Below are positions 1 to 9,401 of a stretch of DNA of 64,000 bases, one piece after another (position 1 is the stretch's first letter; every line of letters begins with the position of its first letter). Source of the DNA: Desulfuromonadales bacterium (GTDB taxonomy: Bacteria > Desulfobacterota > Desulfuromonadia > Desulfuromonadales > Geopsychrobacteraceae); the NCBI GenBank assembly GCA_016931615.1, contig JAFGEL010000072.1:49033-113032 (forward strand), written 5' to 3'. The notes beneath the pieces were generated by a model. It saw nothing but the letters and a program-made list of their open reading frames with translations, did no database searches and was not told the origin of the DNA. The translations under genes and the position numbers were made by a program.

Positions 1-1
1 T

Positions 2-1618
2 ATTTTTAAAGTCCCTAAATTCCACCCGCGGAACCCTAAGAACACTCCGGACGAACTGGAAAGCCGGGTTCTGCAAGAGATGAAAAATAAAGGCTTGAAA
101 GAATATTATGAAATCGACGACACAACCAATTCTGTCCATTATTTCCGGGCTGTTTATCTGACGGATTCATGTCTCTATTGTCACGGCGATCCAAGCAACT
201 CTGAAAAATTCTGGGGCAACAGCAACGGCCTTGATCCTACAGGCAGCCGCATGGAAGGATGGAAAGCTGGTGAAATGCATGGGGCCTTTGAAATTATTCA
301 TTCTCTAAATGAAGCCGATGCAACCCTGGCATCAACCATCAGTTGGTCGGGCGGAGTCTTTCTTATTGTTCTCATATTCATGGGTGCGCTCATTTCCCTG
401 TTCGCCACCAAGGCGGTGGTTAATCCGGTCCGCCAGGCAATGCGCATGATAGAGGGCCTGGAGAAGGGTGAACTGGACTATCGGGTCAGCACCAAACGTA
501 CGGATGAACTGGGACGACTGAGCAAGGCCATGAACGGCTTTGCCGATAACCTGCGGGACGAAGTTCTTGAAGCCTTCAACCGTCTGGCTCAGGGCGACTT
601 CAGCTTCCGGGCCCAAGGGTTGATTGCTGCCCCCCTGGCAAAAGCCTGTCAGGGCCTGACAAGCGCCATGCAAACCGTCCAGGATGCCAGCGATCAGATA
701 TCGTCGGGATCCATGCAAGTCTCGGAAACCAGTTCCTCCCTTGCTAACGGTGCAACCCAGCAGGCAGCGGCTCTGGAGGAAATATCCTCCTCCATGGTTG
801 AAATGAACGAACAGACAAGCAACAACGCTGCCAATGCTTCGGCGGCAAATAAGCTTTCGGGTGAAGCACGGGTGGCCGCGGAAAAAGGCAACCAACAGAT
901 GCAGACCATGGTCGAGGCCATGGAAGAGATCAAAAATTCTGCTCAGGATATCAGCAAGATCATCAAGGTGATCGACGAGATTGCCTTTCAGACCAACCTT
1001 CTGGCCCTCAATGCTGCAGTCGAAGCAGCCCGGGCCGGTCAACACGGCAAAGGCTTTGCCGTTGTCGCTGAGGAGGTACGTAACCTCGCGGCCAGAAGCG
1101 CCAAGGCGGCACGTGAGACCACGGCCCTGATTCAGGGTTCGGTCGACAAAACCAACGCCGGGGCTGAGATTGCCAACCAGACGGCAACATCACTCAGTGA
1201 AATTGTCGCCGATGTGACAAAGGTCTCTGATCTCGTCGCTGAGATTGCAGCAGCAAGTAATGAACAGTCTGAAGGGATCGCCCAGGTCAATGAAGGGTTA
1301 ACCCAACTGAATGAGGTCAACCAGCGCACGACCTCGACGTCTGAAGAAAGCGCTGCCATTGCGGAGGAACTGTCCAGCCAGACTTCGGATCTGCAGCAGA
1401 TGCTGAAGCGTTTTACCCTAAGCGGCAAAACCGTCCGTTCAAACGTGCTCCAGCAGCAAGCGATGCTGCATTCAAAACCACCGGCGCAGCAATCGCCCCC
1501 ACCCAGGCAGATCACGCCGGCCCGACCTGCGACAGCGCAACCATCCACGCAGGAATGGGGAGCCAGCCCGGGCAAACCGGTCATAAAACTGGATGACGAC
1601 GATTTCGGCAAGTACTGA
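2..1618 (+). CDS. Methyl-accepting chemotaxis protein with heme-binding Tll0287-like sensor (5' end outside window)
   Basis: This is a transmembrane chemoreceptor that should signal through CheW/CheA. The frame is open to the window edge, so the N-terminal membrane segment and part of the sensor are missing. The visible part has the end of a DUF3365/Tll0287-like periplasmic domain with a CLYCHG (CxxCH) c-type heme motif. A transmembrane helix follows (nt ~350-415), then a HAMP domain starting at VNPVRQ and a long cytoplasmic coiled coil. The highly conserved MCP hairpin tip is present ([20 protein letters not shown]). The tail is proline/glutamine-rich and ends in DDDDFGKY, which is not the NWETF CheR tether. 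A strong terminator follows. The heme suggests redox, NO or O2 sensing, which is an inference from the motif. The first in-frame ATG, at nt 80, is internal and not a real start. Confidence 0.93.
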   Translation: MFKVPKFHPRNPKNTPDELESRVLQEMKNKGLKEYYEIDDTTNSVHYFRAVYLTDSCLYCHGDPSNSEKFWGNSNGLDPTGSRMEGWKAGEMHGAFEIIHSLNEADATLASTISWSGGVFLIVLIFMGALISLFATKAVVNPVRQAMRMIEGLEKGELDYRVSTKRTDELGRLSKAMNGFADNLRDEVLEAFNRLAQGDFSFRAQGLIAAPLAKACQGLTSAMQTVQDASDQISSGSMQVSETSSSLANGATQQAAALEEISSSMVEMNEQTSNNAANASAANKLSGEARVAAEKGNQQMQTMVEAMEEIKNSAQDISKIIKVIDEIAFQTNLLALNAAVEAARAGQHGKGFAVVAEEVRNLAARSAKAARETTALIQGSVDKTNAGAEIANQTATSLSEIVADVTKVSDLVAEIAAASNEQSEGIAQVNEGLTQLNEVNQRTTSTSEESAAIAEELSSQTSDLQQMLKRFTLSGKTVRSNVLQQQAMLHSKPPAQQSPPPRQITPARPATAQPSTQEWGASPGKPVIKLDDDDFGKY

Positions 1619-1640
1619 GAAATCTCATCGAACCAATAAC

Positions 1641-1682
1641 AAAAAAGCTCTGTCGCCATGGTCGACGGAGCTTTTTTGTTTT
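1641..1682 (+). terminator. Rho-independent terminator after the chemoreceptor gene
   Basis: AAAAAAGCTCTGTCG pairs with CGACGGAGCTTTTTT (one G-T pair) around a 7-nt CCATGGT loop. The T-rich right arm serves the plus strand. It lies 22 nt after the chemoreceptor stop codon. Confidence 0.88.
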
Positions 1683-1907
1683 AAACTCTTGTGGTCACCT
1701 ACTTGATTCCAGTCATTTCATAATAGAGTTTGGGAAGGGTGACTGGCGCCTGGATGGCGGCAGCCAAGCCCCAATGATGCGTTTATGCGCCCCTGAAATG
1801 GAATGTCCGAACTCAACTGGAGCGAACTGGATAAGCAGATAAACTTTTTATTCTGATGACTGTGCATCAATCATTTGTCTTGAGTTCGGTTTAAAGGGGG
1901 TCCACTG

Positions 1908-2327
1908 GTGGAAGATCTGAGAGTCACGGAAGAAATCTCCATTCCCAAAGAGGAGTTGGAAATCAGAGCTGTACACTCTCAGGGAGCAGGTGGGCAGCAT
2001 GTCAACAAAGTCGCAAGTGGAATTCACCTGCGTTTCGATATTCAACGCTCGTCCCTTCCAGAAGAGATCAAACACCGCTTAATGCAACGCTCAGACAAAA
2101 GAATCAGCAAAGAAGGCGTCTTGATCATCAAATCGCAACAGAGTCGCAGTCAGGAGAAAAATCGCATCAATGCCTTACAGATACTGGCTATACTGATTCA
2201 AAAAGCTTCAGTGAATCAAAAACAACGAAAACAAACTCGTCCAACCAGAAGCGCTATCGAAAAGCGGATCGACAAGAAAAAACTTCTGGGTCAAACAAAA
2301 GAATTACGAAAAAAAATCATTCATTAG
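1908..2327 (+). CDS. arfB: Alternative ribosome-rescue factor ArfB (peptidyl-tRNA hydrolase)
   Basis: ArfB/YaeJ enters stalled ribosomes that lack a stop codon and hydrolyses the peptidyl-tRNA. The 139-residue length fits the family. The release-factor catalytic loop is intact: GAGGQHVNK with GGQ at residues 28-30. The C-terminus is a very basic tail (KQRKQTRPTRS, then KKKLLG and LRKK), which in this family sits in the mRNA channel. Translation starts at GTG 1908, with AAGGGGG at 1894-1900 as ribosome binding site. The gene stands 36 bp upstream of the aldo-keto reductase and could be cotranscribed with it. No trans-translation gene is visible in the window for comparison. Confidence 0.92.
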   Translation: MEDLRVTEEISIPKEELEIRAVHSQGAGGQHVNKVASGIHLRFDIQRSSLPEEIKHRLMQRSDKRISKEGVLIIKSQQSRSQEKNRINALQILAILIQKASVNQKQRKQTRPTRSAIEKRIDKKKLLGQTKELRKKIIH

Positions 2328-2362
2328 GGCAGCTCTTACAGAACCCATACGAGGCAAAAGAG

Positions 2363-3322
2363 ATGAACGATTTAAAATCACCGCCAGGTTGCGTCCTTGG
2401 AACAATGACTTTTGGTAACCAGGTTGACAAATCTACGGCAGATCAGATGGTGGGAAAGTTTCTGGATGCCGGATTTCACCAAATTGACACAGCTTACGCC
2501 TATGGTGATGGCGCCACCGAAAATATTCTTGGTCAAATTTTAACCAAGGAACGATGGCAGCAAATATATCTGGCGACAAAAGCCAATCCCTGGGGAGAGG
2601 CAAGCTTACGACCTGAAGATGTTCGCCGCCAACTCGAAACTTCATTGCGGCGCCTTCAAACAGATTCCGTCGATCTTTTTTATCTCCATGCTCCAGACAC
2701 ACAAACCCCGATTGAAATAACTTTGGAGGAATGTCATCGACTATTTGTTGAGGGAAAATTTCGAGAGTTGGGGTTAAGCAACTACCCTGCCTGGCAGGTC
2801 ATTGGTATTTGGCATACTTGCAAACATCACGGCTGGATTCTTCCGACTGTTTACCAAGGGATGTATAATGCAATTACCCGTGATGTCGAGTCTGAACTGT
2901 TCCCGTCCATACGCACTAAAGGCATAAGATTCTATTCTTATAATCCCCTGGCGGGAGGGATCTTAACAGGCAAGTATTCTGAGCCAACCCAACTTCCCAC
3001 AGAAGGACGCTTTATTATCCGGAAGAATTATCAAGAACGTTACTGGAAGAAGTCATCCTTCGCTGCTGTAAACCTACTGAGAACATTGTGTGAAAAACAT
3101 CAAATTTCTCTGGCGGACAGTGCTCTGCGCTGGGAATTATATCACTCGCTGCTTTCCGGGGAACAAAACGATGCGATCATCATTGGAGCCTCAAACATTG
3201 AGCAATTGGCAAATAATCTGGACAGTATGAAGCACTCCCCCCTCCCCGAGGAAATCGTCAGAGCCTATAATCAAGCCTGGGACATAACTGGTTCGGAGTG
3301 TCCGGCATATTTCCGCGACTGA
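2363..3322 (+). CDS. Aldo/keto reductase (AKR7-like)
   Basis: This is a cytosolic NADPH-dependent carbonyl reductase of the aldo-keto reductase TIM-barrel family, closest in look to the AKR7 (aflatoxin aldehyde/succinic semialdehyde reductase) group. The catalytic tetrad is visible: D42 and Y47 in IDTAYAYGDG, K73 in LATKANPW and H109 in FYLHAPD. The phosphate-binding region near the C-terminus reads IIIGASNIEQL. At 319 residues the length is normal. The physiological substrate cannot be told from sequence. The start ATG 2363 follows a GAGGC-type ribosome binding site. The gene ends 120 bp before aceE, with no clear terminator between them. Confidence 0.9.
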   Translation: MNDLKSPPGCVLGTMTFGNQVDKSTADQMVGKFLDAGFHQIDTAYAYGDGATENILGQILTKERWQQIYLATKANPWGEASLRPEDVRRQLETSLRRLQTDSVDLFYLHAPDTQTPIEITLEECHRLFVEGKFRELGLSNYPAWQVIGIWHTCKHHGWILPTVYQGMYNAITRDVESELFPSIRTKGIRFYSYNPLAGGILTGKYSEPTQLPTEGRFIIRKNYQERYWKKSSFAAVNLLRTLCEKHQISLADSALRWELYHSLLSGEQNDAIIIGASNIEQLANNLDSMKHSPLPEEIVRAYNQAWDITGSECPAYFRD

Positions 3323-3442
3323 ACCACAAAAGGTGATTGTACCCGCATCGATTACAGGCGCTGACTTGGCAGAACGGTTCTATTCTGACGCCTACACTGA
3401 CTTATTTAAAGCACTAACTCGAGAACACTTTTGAGAGGACAT

Positions 3443-6121
3443 ATGACCCAGATCCCCCTACACCATCTCGCTGAAGAAGAACTTCAAGACTGGCTTGACG
3501 CGCTTGACGGCTTGAGCCGGGAAAAAGGCGACGAAGGGGTTCGCGAAATTCTGCGGCAACTCCAGAGTCACGCCATGAGCAAAGGTGTCCAGCTCAACGA
3601 GGCCACCCTGAACACGCCCTACGTCAACAGCATTCACTGGACCAGACAACCGGCCTATCCTGGCGACTTGGAACTGGAAAAGAAAATCGAGAACATCATT
3701 CGCTGGAATGCCATGGCGATGGTCCTGCAGGCCAACGATGCCGGAACCGGGGTTGGCGGGCACATTGCCACCTACGCTTCAGCAGCAACCCAGATGGAAG
3801 TCGGTTTTCATCATATATTCCGAGCTCCCGGTGAAAATTACGGAGGGGATCTGCTGATCGTCCAGCCTCATGCGTCTCCCGGTGTTTACGCCCGAGCCTT
3901 TCTCGAAGGAAGCCTGTCAGAGCAGCAGCTGAAAAATTTCCGCCGCGAGCTCGAGCCCGGCGGGGGGCTCTCTTCGTATCCACACCCGCGCAATATGCCT
4001 GATTTCTGGCAGGTCCCGTGCAGTTCCATGGGACTGGGCACTCCGACTGCCATCTACCAGGCCAGGTTCATGAAATATCTCGAGAACAGGGGTTTGAAAC
4101 CTGACAATGGCGGACGGGTCTGGTGCTTTGTCGGAGACGGAGAAACGGATGAACCGGAAGTCCGCGGCACCATCAATATGGCCTCGCGGGAAAACCTCGA
4201 CAATCTGGTGCTGGTCGTCAATTGCAACCTTCAGCGCCTTGATGGTCCGGTGCGCGGTAACGGCAAAATCATTCAGGAACTTGAACGCAGTTTCCGCGGT
4301 GCCGACTGGAATGTTATCAAGGTCATCTGGGGTGAGGGCTGGGACGGCCTGCTCGACCACGATACAACCGGGGCACTCCATCGTCGTATGGAGGAAGCCC
4401 TGGATGGCGACTACCAGATGTACTCAGTATCGAGCGGCGATACCCAGCGCGAGCTCTGGGTCGAGAACAACCCGGTTCTGCGTGACATGATGTCGTCCCT
4501 CAGTGACGAGGAAGTCAGGGCCATCAAGCGCGGCGGGCAGGATCCGAAAAAAATCTATGCCGCTTATCATCAGGCCTGTCAAAGCCCACAAAAACCGACT
4601 GTCATTCTGATCAAAACCGTCAAGGGAGACAGTCTCGGAGCAGCAGCACAGGGACGCAACACCAGCCATCAGAAAAAGCAGTTTTCCCTCGAAGAACGGC
4701 TGGACTGCGCAGAACGCTGGGGAATTCCCCTGTCAAAAGAAGATATAGGGAGAGCGCAATTTTATCGACCTGCGGAAGACAGCGCAGAGATCCGCTACCT
4801 GCGTCAGAAACGCGAGCAGCTCAACGGTTTTCTTCCCCGGCGGAACATTCGCTGCCCCGAGTTAAAAGCTCCGAAAATCAGCCTGTTCAGCGAGTTTATC
4901 CAGCCGACGGCAGAGAGGGAAGCAAGCACGACAATATCTTTTGTACGCATGCTGTCACGTCTGCTCAAAGACCAAGAGCTTGGTCGTTACATTGTCCCGA
5001 TTGTTCCGGATGAGGCACGAACGTTCGGCATGGACGGACTGTTCAAGGAAGTCGGTATCTACTCCTGTGTCGGTCAACAGTACCAGCCGGTCGATGCGGG
5101 GAGCCTGCTTCCTTACCGGGAAGCTAAAGACGGGCAGATCCTTCAGGAAGGCATTTGCGAAACCGGGGCCATGGCCTCATTTCTGGCTGCGGGAACAGCC
5201 TATGCAGTCCACGGCATTCCCACAATTCCATTTTATGTATTTTATTCGATGTTTGGCTTTCAGAGAGTCGGCGATATGATCTGGGCCTGCGCCGATATGC
5301 TCTGCCGCGGCTTTCTTTTCGGCGGAACAGCCGGCCGCACAACGCTGAACGGCGAAGGCCTGCAGCATCAGGATGGCCACAGTCATGTCCTGGCAACGAC
5401 TTTTCCCAATTTGCGGAGCTACGATCCGGCCTATGCCTATGAACTAGCCGTCATTTTACGCGATGGCATTGAGCGTATGTATCACCATCAGGAAAATGTC
5501 TTCTATTACATCACCCTGTACAATGAGAGCTACCCGCAACCGGCCATGCCCAAAGTTAAAAATCTGGAACAACAGATCATCAAGGGAGCCTACTGCCTGA
5601 AAGAGGCCGAACCTCAAGCTGAACAAAAGCATGCCATCCATCTTCTGGCCAGCGGGGTCATGATTCAGCAAGCTCTCCGTGCTGTAGATCTGCTGGCGGG
5701 ATACGGCTTGGCAGCCCATGTCTGGAGTGTAACCAGCTATTCGGAACTCTATCGCAACGCCATAGAATGTGAGCGACACAATCGCTTGAATCCTGATCAA
5801 GAACAGCTGATCCCCTATCTGCAGGACACATTCAATCACCCGGATGATATTTTCGTTGCCGTCAGCGACTATCTCAAAGCTCTGCCCAACAGTATTCGTG
5901 CGTGGATTCCCGGGCCCATGACGGTTTTGGGAACCGATGGTTTCGGCCTGAGTGATTCACGCGAATCGTTGCGCAGTTTCTTTGAAGTCAGTGCCGAACA
6001 GATCGCCTTTGCCGCCCTGGAACTGCGCTATCGTCAGGGTTTGCTGAGTCAGAAAGAGTTACTGTCAATCAGGGCAAAACTGGGCATTGATCCCCACAAA
6101 CAGGACGCCGCGGCTCGTTGA
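3443..6121 (+). CDS. aceE: Pyruvate dehydrogenase E1 component, homodimeric AceE type (paralogue 1)
   Basis: E1 decarboxylates pyruvate with thiamine diphosphate and acetylates the lipoyl group of E2. The protein has about 892 residues, which is full length for AceE. The ThDP/Mg motif starts at GDG 231-233 (VGDGETDEPE) and ends at NCN. The inner-loop histidine is H409, matching E. coli H407 in position. The active-site Glu is in the GICETGA segment, and the GLQHQDGHSH histidines are kept, so the enzyme looks competent. The start is ATG 3443, with GAGAGG just upstream; a TTG at 3431 is less likely. It overlaps or abuts the E2-like gene that follows. A second aceE lies at 62172-64000, and the two differ clearly in sequence (for example NTSHQKKQF against NITHSQKKL). 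Confidence 0.93.
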   Translation: MTQIPLHHLAEEELQDWLDALDGLSREKGDEGVREILRQLQSHAMSKGVQLNEATLNTPYVNSIHWTRQPAYPGDLELEKKIENIIRWNAMAMVLQANDAGTGVGGHIATYASAATQMEVGFHHIFRAPGENYGGDLLIVQPHASPGVYARAFLEGSLSEQQLKNFRRELEPGGGLSSYPHPRNMPDFWQVPCSSMGLGTPTAIYQARFMKYLENRGLKPDNGGRVWCFVGDGETDEPEVRGTINMASRENLDNLVLVVNCNLQRLDGPVRGNGKIIQELERSFRGADWNVIKVIWGEGWDGLLDHDTTGALHRRMEEALDGDYQMYSVSSGDTQRELWVENNPVLRDMMSSLSDEEVRAIKRGGQDPKKIYAAYHQACQSPQKPTVILIKTVKGDSLGAAAQGRNTSHQKKQFSLEERLDCAERWGIPLSKEDIGRAQFYRPAEDSAEIRYLRQKREQLNGFLPRRNIRCPELKAPKISLFSEFIQPTAEREASTTISFVRMLSRLLKDQELGRYIVPIVPDEARTFGMDGLFKEVGIYSCVGQQYQPVDAGSLLPYREAKDGQILQEGICETGAMASFLAAGTAYAVHGIPTIPFYVFYSMFGFQRVGDMIWACADMLCRGFLFGGTAGRTTLNGEGLQHQDGHSHVLATTFPNLRSYDPAYAYELAVILRDGIERMYHHQENVFYYITLYNESYPQPAMPKVKNLEQQIIKGAYCLKEAEPQAEQKHAIHLLASGVMIQQALRAVDLLAGYGLAAHVWSVTSYSELYRNAIECERHNRLNPDQEQLIPYLQDTFNHPDDIFVAVSDYLKALPNSIRAWIPGPMTVLGTDGFGLSDSRESLRSFFEVSAEQIAFAALELRYRQGLLSQKELLSIRAKLGIDPHKQDAAAR

Positions 6122-6132
6122 AGGACCTTGCG

Positions 6133-7293
6133 ATGAATAATACGACCATCATGCCGGACATGGGTGAAAACCTCACCAGTGGGACCATCACTCAGGTTTT
6201 TGTATCACCTGGTGACAACGTCGACATCGGAACCCCTCTGATTGAAGTTGAGGCGGATAAAACCCTTGTCGAAATTCCCTCTGACGCAACTGGAATCATT
6301 GAAGAAATCATGGTGTCCGCCGGAGATCGGATCACTGCCGGGGACCGGATTGCCGTTGTGGCAACACAGCCGAGTCCCCACCGGAACCATAATAAGCAAT
6401 CTCAGCCTTCAGCAGCCCGCTTCAACGAACTTCAAAAAAGAAAGGATCAGCCCAAGAAAATCACAACATCGGGACAATCACAAACATCAGCTGAATCTGT
6501 CCCTTCACGAGGAACCTGTTACGCCGGACCTTCCGCTCATCGTTTAGCCCGTGAGCTCGGCATCAACCTCGATAGGGTAGCGAGCTTGTCGACCGATCAG
6601 AGAATCTCCACGGCAGATATCAAAAATTACGTTCGGAAGAAGCTTTCCGAAACAGCGGGTACAGACATCGCTCCACAACCGCTGAGGGGAGATCATCAAC
6701 TGTTCAGCCATCAGCTGAAAGCCGACATAACGCGATTGGAAGCCGATCGTTCGCGGATCAATCAGCCAAGTCAACCTCACTCCATTTCACTCGAGTCTTT
6801 CCTCATTCGGGCGATAGGGCAAATCCTCAGGAAGAATCCTTTAACAGCCGCGACTGAAGAACCAGCCCGGGAGAGCCGGGCTGATCTGACCGTGGTTCTT
6901 AGAAATTCACTGGACTTTGGATATTCCGTCATAAAACAGGTTGATCAGCTGCCGCTTCATGAGCTTGAAAACCGGCTTCAGCAGGATCATGGGACAACAT
7001 CTCACTGGCCCCCGCCCTCTTTGCCACACGAACCACAAGTCATCTACTCCAACTTGTCCCAAGCTGAACGGGAACAGCTCTTCAGCGGGACTCCTCGAAA
7101 AAGTGCGATTTTCATCACTACCGACGAACCTTTCATTGAAAAAGAGGACCAGAGGGCGACTCAGAACAAAAAGACCGCACTGAACCTTACGCTGTTTTGT
7201 GATCAAACCCTCGTCAGCGGCTTCGAGGCAACTGAGTTTCTCGAAAAACTCAAAAGGCTCCTTGAGAATCCTGTTCTGCTGGCTCTTCAATGA
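6133..7293 (+). CDS. Lipoyl/E3-binding E2-like protein with degenerate acyltransferase domain
   Basis: The 386-residue protein is built like a dihydrolipoamide acetyltransferase. It has an N-terminal lipoyl domain (lysine K43 in EADKTLVEIPS), a linker, a peripheral-subunit-binding domain (~residues 128-170, PSAHRLARELGINLDR) and a C-terminal acyltransferase-like fold. The fold aligns throughout with the true E2 at 60835-62163, but the catalytic DHRVIDG is DQTLVSG: the His is Q358 and the final Asp is S362. The SNLGGIGG segment is also lost (SNLSQAERE). It therefore probably cannot transfer acetyl to CoA, though it could still carry lipoate and bind E3. The start is ATG 6133 with AAGGA at 6121-6125. 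The alternative TTG at 6118 overlaps the aceE stop. Confidence 0.85.
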   Translation: MNNTTIMPDMGENLTSGTITQVFVSPGDNVDIGTPLIEVEADKTLVEIPSDATGIIEEIMVSAGDRITAGDRIAVVATQPSPHRNHNKQSQPSAARFNELQKRKDQPKKITTSGQSQTSAESVPSRGTCYAGPSAHRLARELGINLDRVASLSTDQRISTADIKNYVRKKLSETAGTDIAPQPLRGDHQLFSHQLKADITRLEADRSRINQPSQPHSISLESFLIRAIGQILRKNPLTAATEEPARESRADLTVVLRNSLDFGYSVIKQVDQLPLHELENRLQQDHGTTSHWPPPSLPHEPQVIYSNLSQAEREQLFSGTPRKSAIFITTDEPFIEKEDQRATQNKKTALNLTLFCDQTLVSGFEATEFLEKLKRLLENPVLLALQ

Positions 7294-7346
7294 AGATAAA
7301 AATGGCAATAAAGCTATTAATTCTTTGAGCATAATCTTGGTTGTGG

Positions 7347-7376
7347 TAAATTAAATAAATCTATAAATTTAATTTA
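7347..7376. repeat. Perfect AT-only inverted repeat upstream of the GIDE protein gene
   Basis: TAAATTAAAT (7347-7356) and its reverse complement ATTTAATTTA (7367-7376) are separated by 10 bp and lie 17 bp before the next start codon. It could be a regulator site or simply an AT-rich promoter. A possible -35/-10 pair, TTGTGG (7341) and TAAATT (7364), overlaps it. Confidence 0.45.
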
Positions 7377-7393
7377 TCTTAACTTTACCGAGC

Positions 7394-9376
7394 ATGCATT
7401 ATCTTATTGTTGAGCAGCAATCACCAGCGCCCGAAAACCTCTCGGAGCTGACCAAAGAACTGGCTCACAAGCATCAGCTTGATCCCTACCAGTGTCGGCA
7501 ACGACTTGTCGGTCAGGGTCTATCATTGCTGGCCAAGGGCCCGCGGGAAACCCTGGAAAAGATTTCCCCGCTGCTGACCTCGGCCAAGGTGATCCATTCG
7601 GTCGTCAAACCAAGCAAACCGGAGTATGCCCCGCAGAGAATTCGCAACCTGCAAATCACGCCGGAGCAGATATCTTTCGATTGCCGGGAAAAAACCGTAA
7701 TATTTCCCAAGGGGGCTCACATTCTGGCTATTTTTGCCGATCTTTCCGGCACATTAGCCGACAAAAGCATCCAGCAGCTCCTCTCCGGCAACAGCTATTT
7801 TGGACGTAACGCTACCCCCCGTATGGATCGGAACAAAGTCTCTAAAACCATCCTTCAGGGCCGGCCCGTTCTGGATCTCTACCGCTTGAGCAACCGCCTG
7901 GAGATTACTGATGCCGTGCGGATCTTTCCCGGAAAGTTTGATCCCAAAGGGCTGGGTCCCAAAGCGACCCTCAGCAGCAAACAAAACCTGCTGCAGATTC
8001 TCAACCTGGCCGAAGAATATGCCACTCAGCTTCATCTTTTTCATGATTTCGGACTGGTCAATCTGCCCGGTTGCACGTTACACCGTGACGATCCCGACAA
8101 TCCGGAAACACAACGCCATAACCTGATCAGCCTCGCCCGCTACGGCTGGCTGATGAGTGATCTACTACAAGCACAGAAACAACAACCTGACCCGCAGGGG
8201 CAATCTCAAGCGGACCTGCCCAGCGTTGTGGCCATGGCCATGGCTGCCCAGAACCCGGGCCTGGCGGGAGAACCTGGTCAGGATCCCATCCATTCACTGG
8301 CTGAGGAGCTGATGAAAGATGTTCAGCCCGCCACAAATGAAGATAGCGCTGAAGAACGACAGAACAATAAACCGGTGGGGCTCCCTGCCCCACCCCAGGC
8401 AAAACCCCTCCCGGCCTGGTCAAAGCCGCGTTTCTGGATCGGTACTGCAGGCTCCCTGACGATCATCGCAGGATTTATGCTTTTCAATCTGGCTGACAAC
8501 CGATGGCTGAATAAAGCCGCCTACCATGCCTTTGCCTCCGGCACCATCCCCCTGATGGTTGCCGCTGCGATGTTCTGGTCTGCCTTTTACTTTTTACGTT
8601 TGAAACGTCAGATTGAAAACACGCCCACCAGTCGCATCCGCTCCGTCGCCATGGGTATGGTCGAAGTCAAAGGCCGGGCGGTACGCAAATTTGCCTTGCT
8701 TTCGCCGATGTCACACACACCCTGTGTCTTTTACCGGCTGACGAAATTCCGTCGTGAACGCAATAACCAGTGGAAAGTCTCCAGTGTCAGCAGCAGCGCC
8801 AACGTGCCGTTTGATCTTGAAGATGACACCGGTCGGATTGAGATTAACCCTTCGGGCTGCCGCGTCAGTGCCGGCACCAGACAGGAAGGAAGCTCGGGAC
8901 AGGTCGGCCTGATCCATCTCAGCGACAATGTCGATGATAAATGGGTTGAAGAAATCATTGTTGACGGCACCCTGCTCTATGTACTGGGCTTTGCAGCAGC
9001 GAAAGCCCCGTCAGGGCCTTCCCTGCAGGCCAAAAAGACCGCGGCGTTACGTGAGCTGAAACGCAATCCGCAACAGCTGAAAAAATTTGACAAAAATGGC
9101 GATGGTGTCATTGATGCCGATGAATGGGATGAAGCCAGAGCCGGGGTCGAAACCGACATCATGCGTGAGAACCTGAAAGATCGATCTGAACGGAAAAAAC
9201 AGCAGGATCATATCGTCATCGGCAAAAAGAAAGGGCGGCCATTGATCATCGCTGAAACCCATTCAGAAGATCATTTGACCGCACGCTATCTTTATTACAG
9301 CATCCCCCTGTTTGGTGCTGCGGCACTGGCGACAGGCGGGGCAATCTATCTGTTGATCAACTATCTGCAAACATAG
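7394..9376 (+). CDS. Membrane protein with GIDE (MUL1-like) domain and EF-hand
   Basis: The protein has 660 residues. Residues 1-~275 form an N-terminal region I do not recognise. Two transmembrane helices follow (~350-370 and ~378-400). Next is a GIDE-type domain (as in the MUL1/MULAN family) with IRSVAMGMVEVKG and HTPCVFYRL, then a canonical calcium-binding EF-hand loop (DKNGDGVIDADE, residues 566-577). A last transmembrane helix lies at ~637-657. The RING finger of eukaryotic MUL1 is absent, so ubiquitin ligase activity is not implied. The gene sits directly before lemA, and a GIDE-LemA pairing is known from other bacteria. Its function is unknown; a membrane stress or envelope role is a guess. 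The ribosome binding site at ATG 7394 is weak. Confidence 0.8.
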   Translation: MHYLIVEQQSPAPENLSELTKELAHKHQLDPYQCRQRLVGQGLSLLAKGPRETLEKISPLLTSAKVIHSVVKPSKPEYAPQRIRNLQITPEQISFDCREKTVIFPKGAHILAIFADLSGTLADKSIQQLLSGNSYFGRNATPRMDRNKVSKTILQGRPVLDLYRLSNRLEITDAVRIFPGKFDPKGLGPKATLSSKQNLLQILNLAEEYATQLHLFHDFGLVNLPGCTLHRDDPDNPETQRHNLISLARYGWLMSDLLQAQKQQPDPQGQSQADLPSVVAMAMAAQNPGLAGEPGQDPIHSLAEELMKDVQPATNEDSAEERQNNKPVGLPAPPQAKPLPAWSKPRFWIGTAGSLTIIAGFMLFNLADNRWLNKAAYHAFASGTIPLMVAAAMFWSAFYFLRLKRQIENTPTSRIRSVAMGMVEVKGRAVRKFALLSPMSHTPCVFYRLTKFRRERNNQWKVSSVSSSANVPFDLEDDTGRIEINPSGCRVSAGTRQEGSSGQVGLIHLSDNVDDKWVEEIIVDGTLLYVLGFAAAKAPSGPSLQAKKTAALRELKRNPQQLKKFDKNGDGVIDADEWDEARAGVETDIMRENLKDRSERKKQQDHIVIGKKKGRPLIIAETHSEDHLTARYLYYSIPLFGAAALATGGAIYLLINYLQT

Positions 9377-9401
9377 GGACCGAAAAAAGGAGATTTAAAT
9401 T

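Noticed and set aside
332..1045. 237-codon minus-strand frame opposite the chemoreceptor
   Set aside because: Mirror frame of the conserved MCP hairpin; no support.
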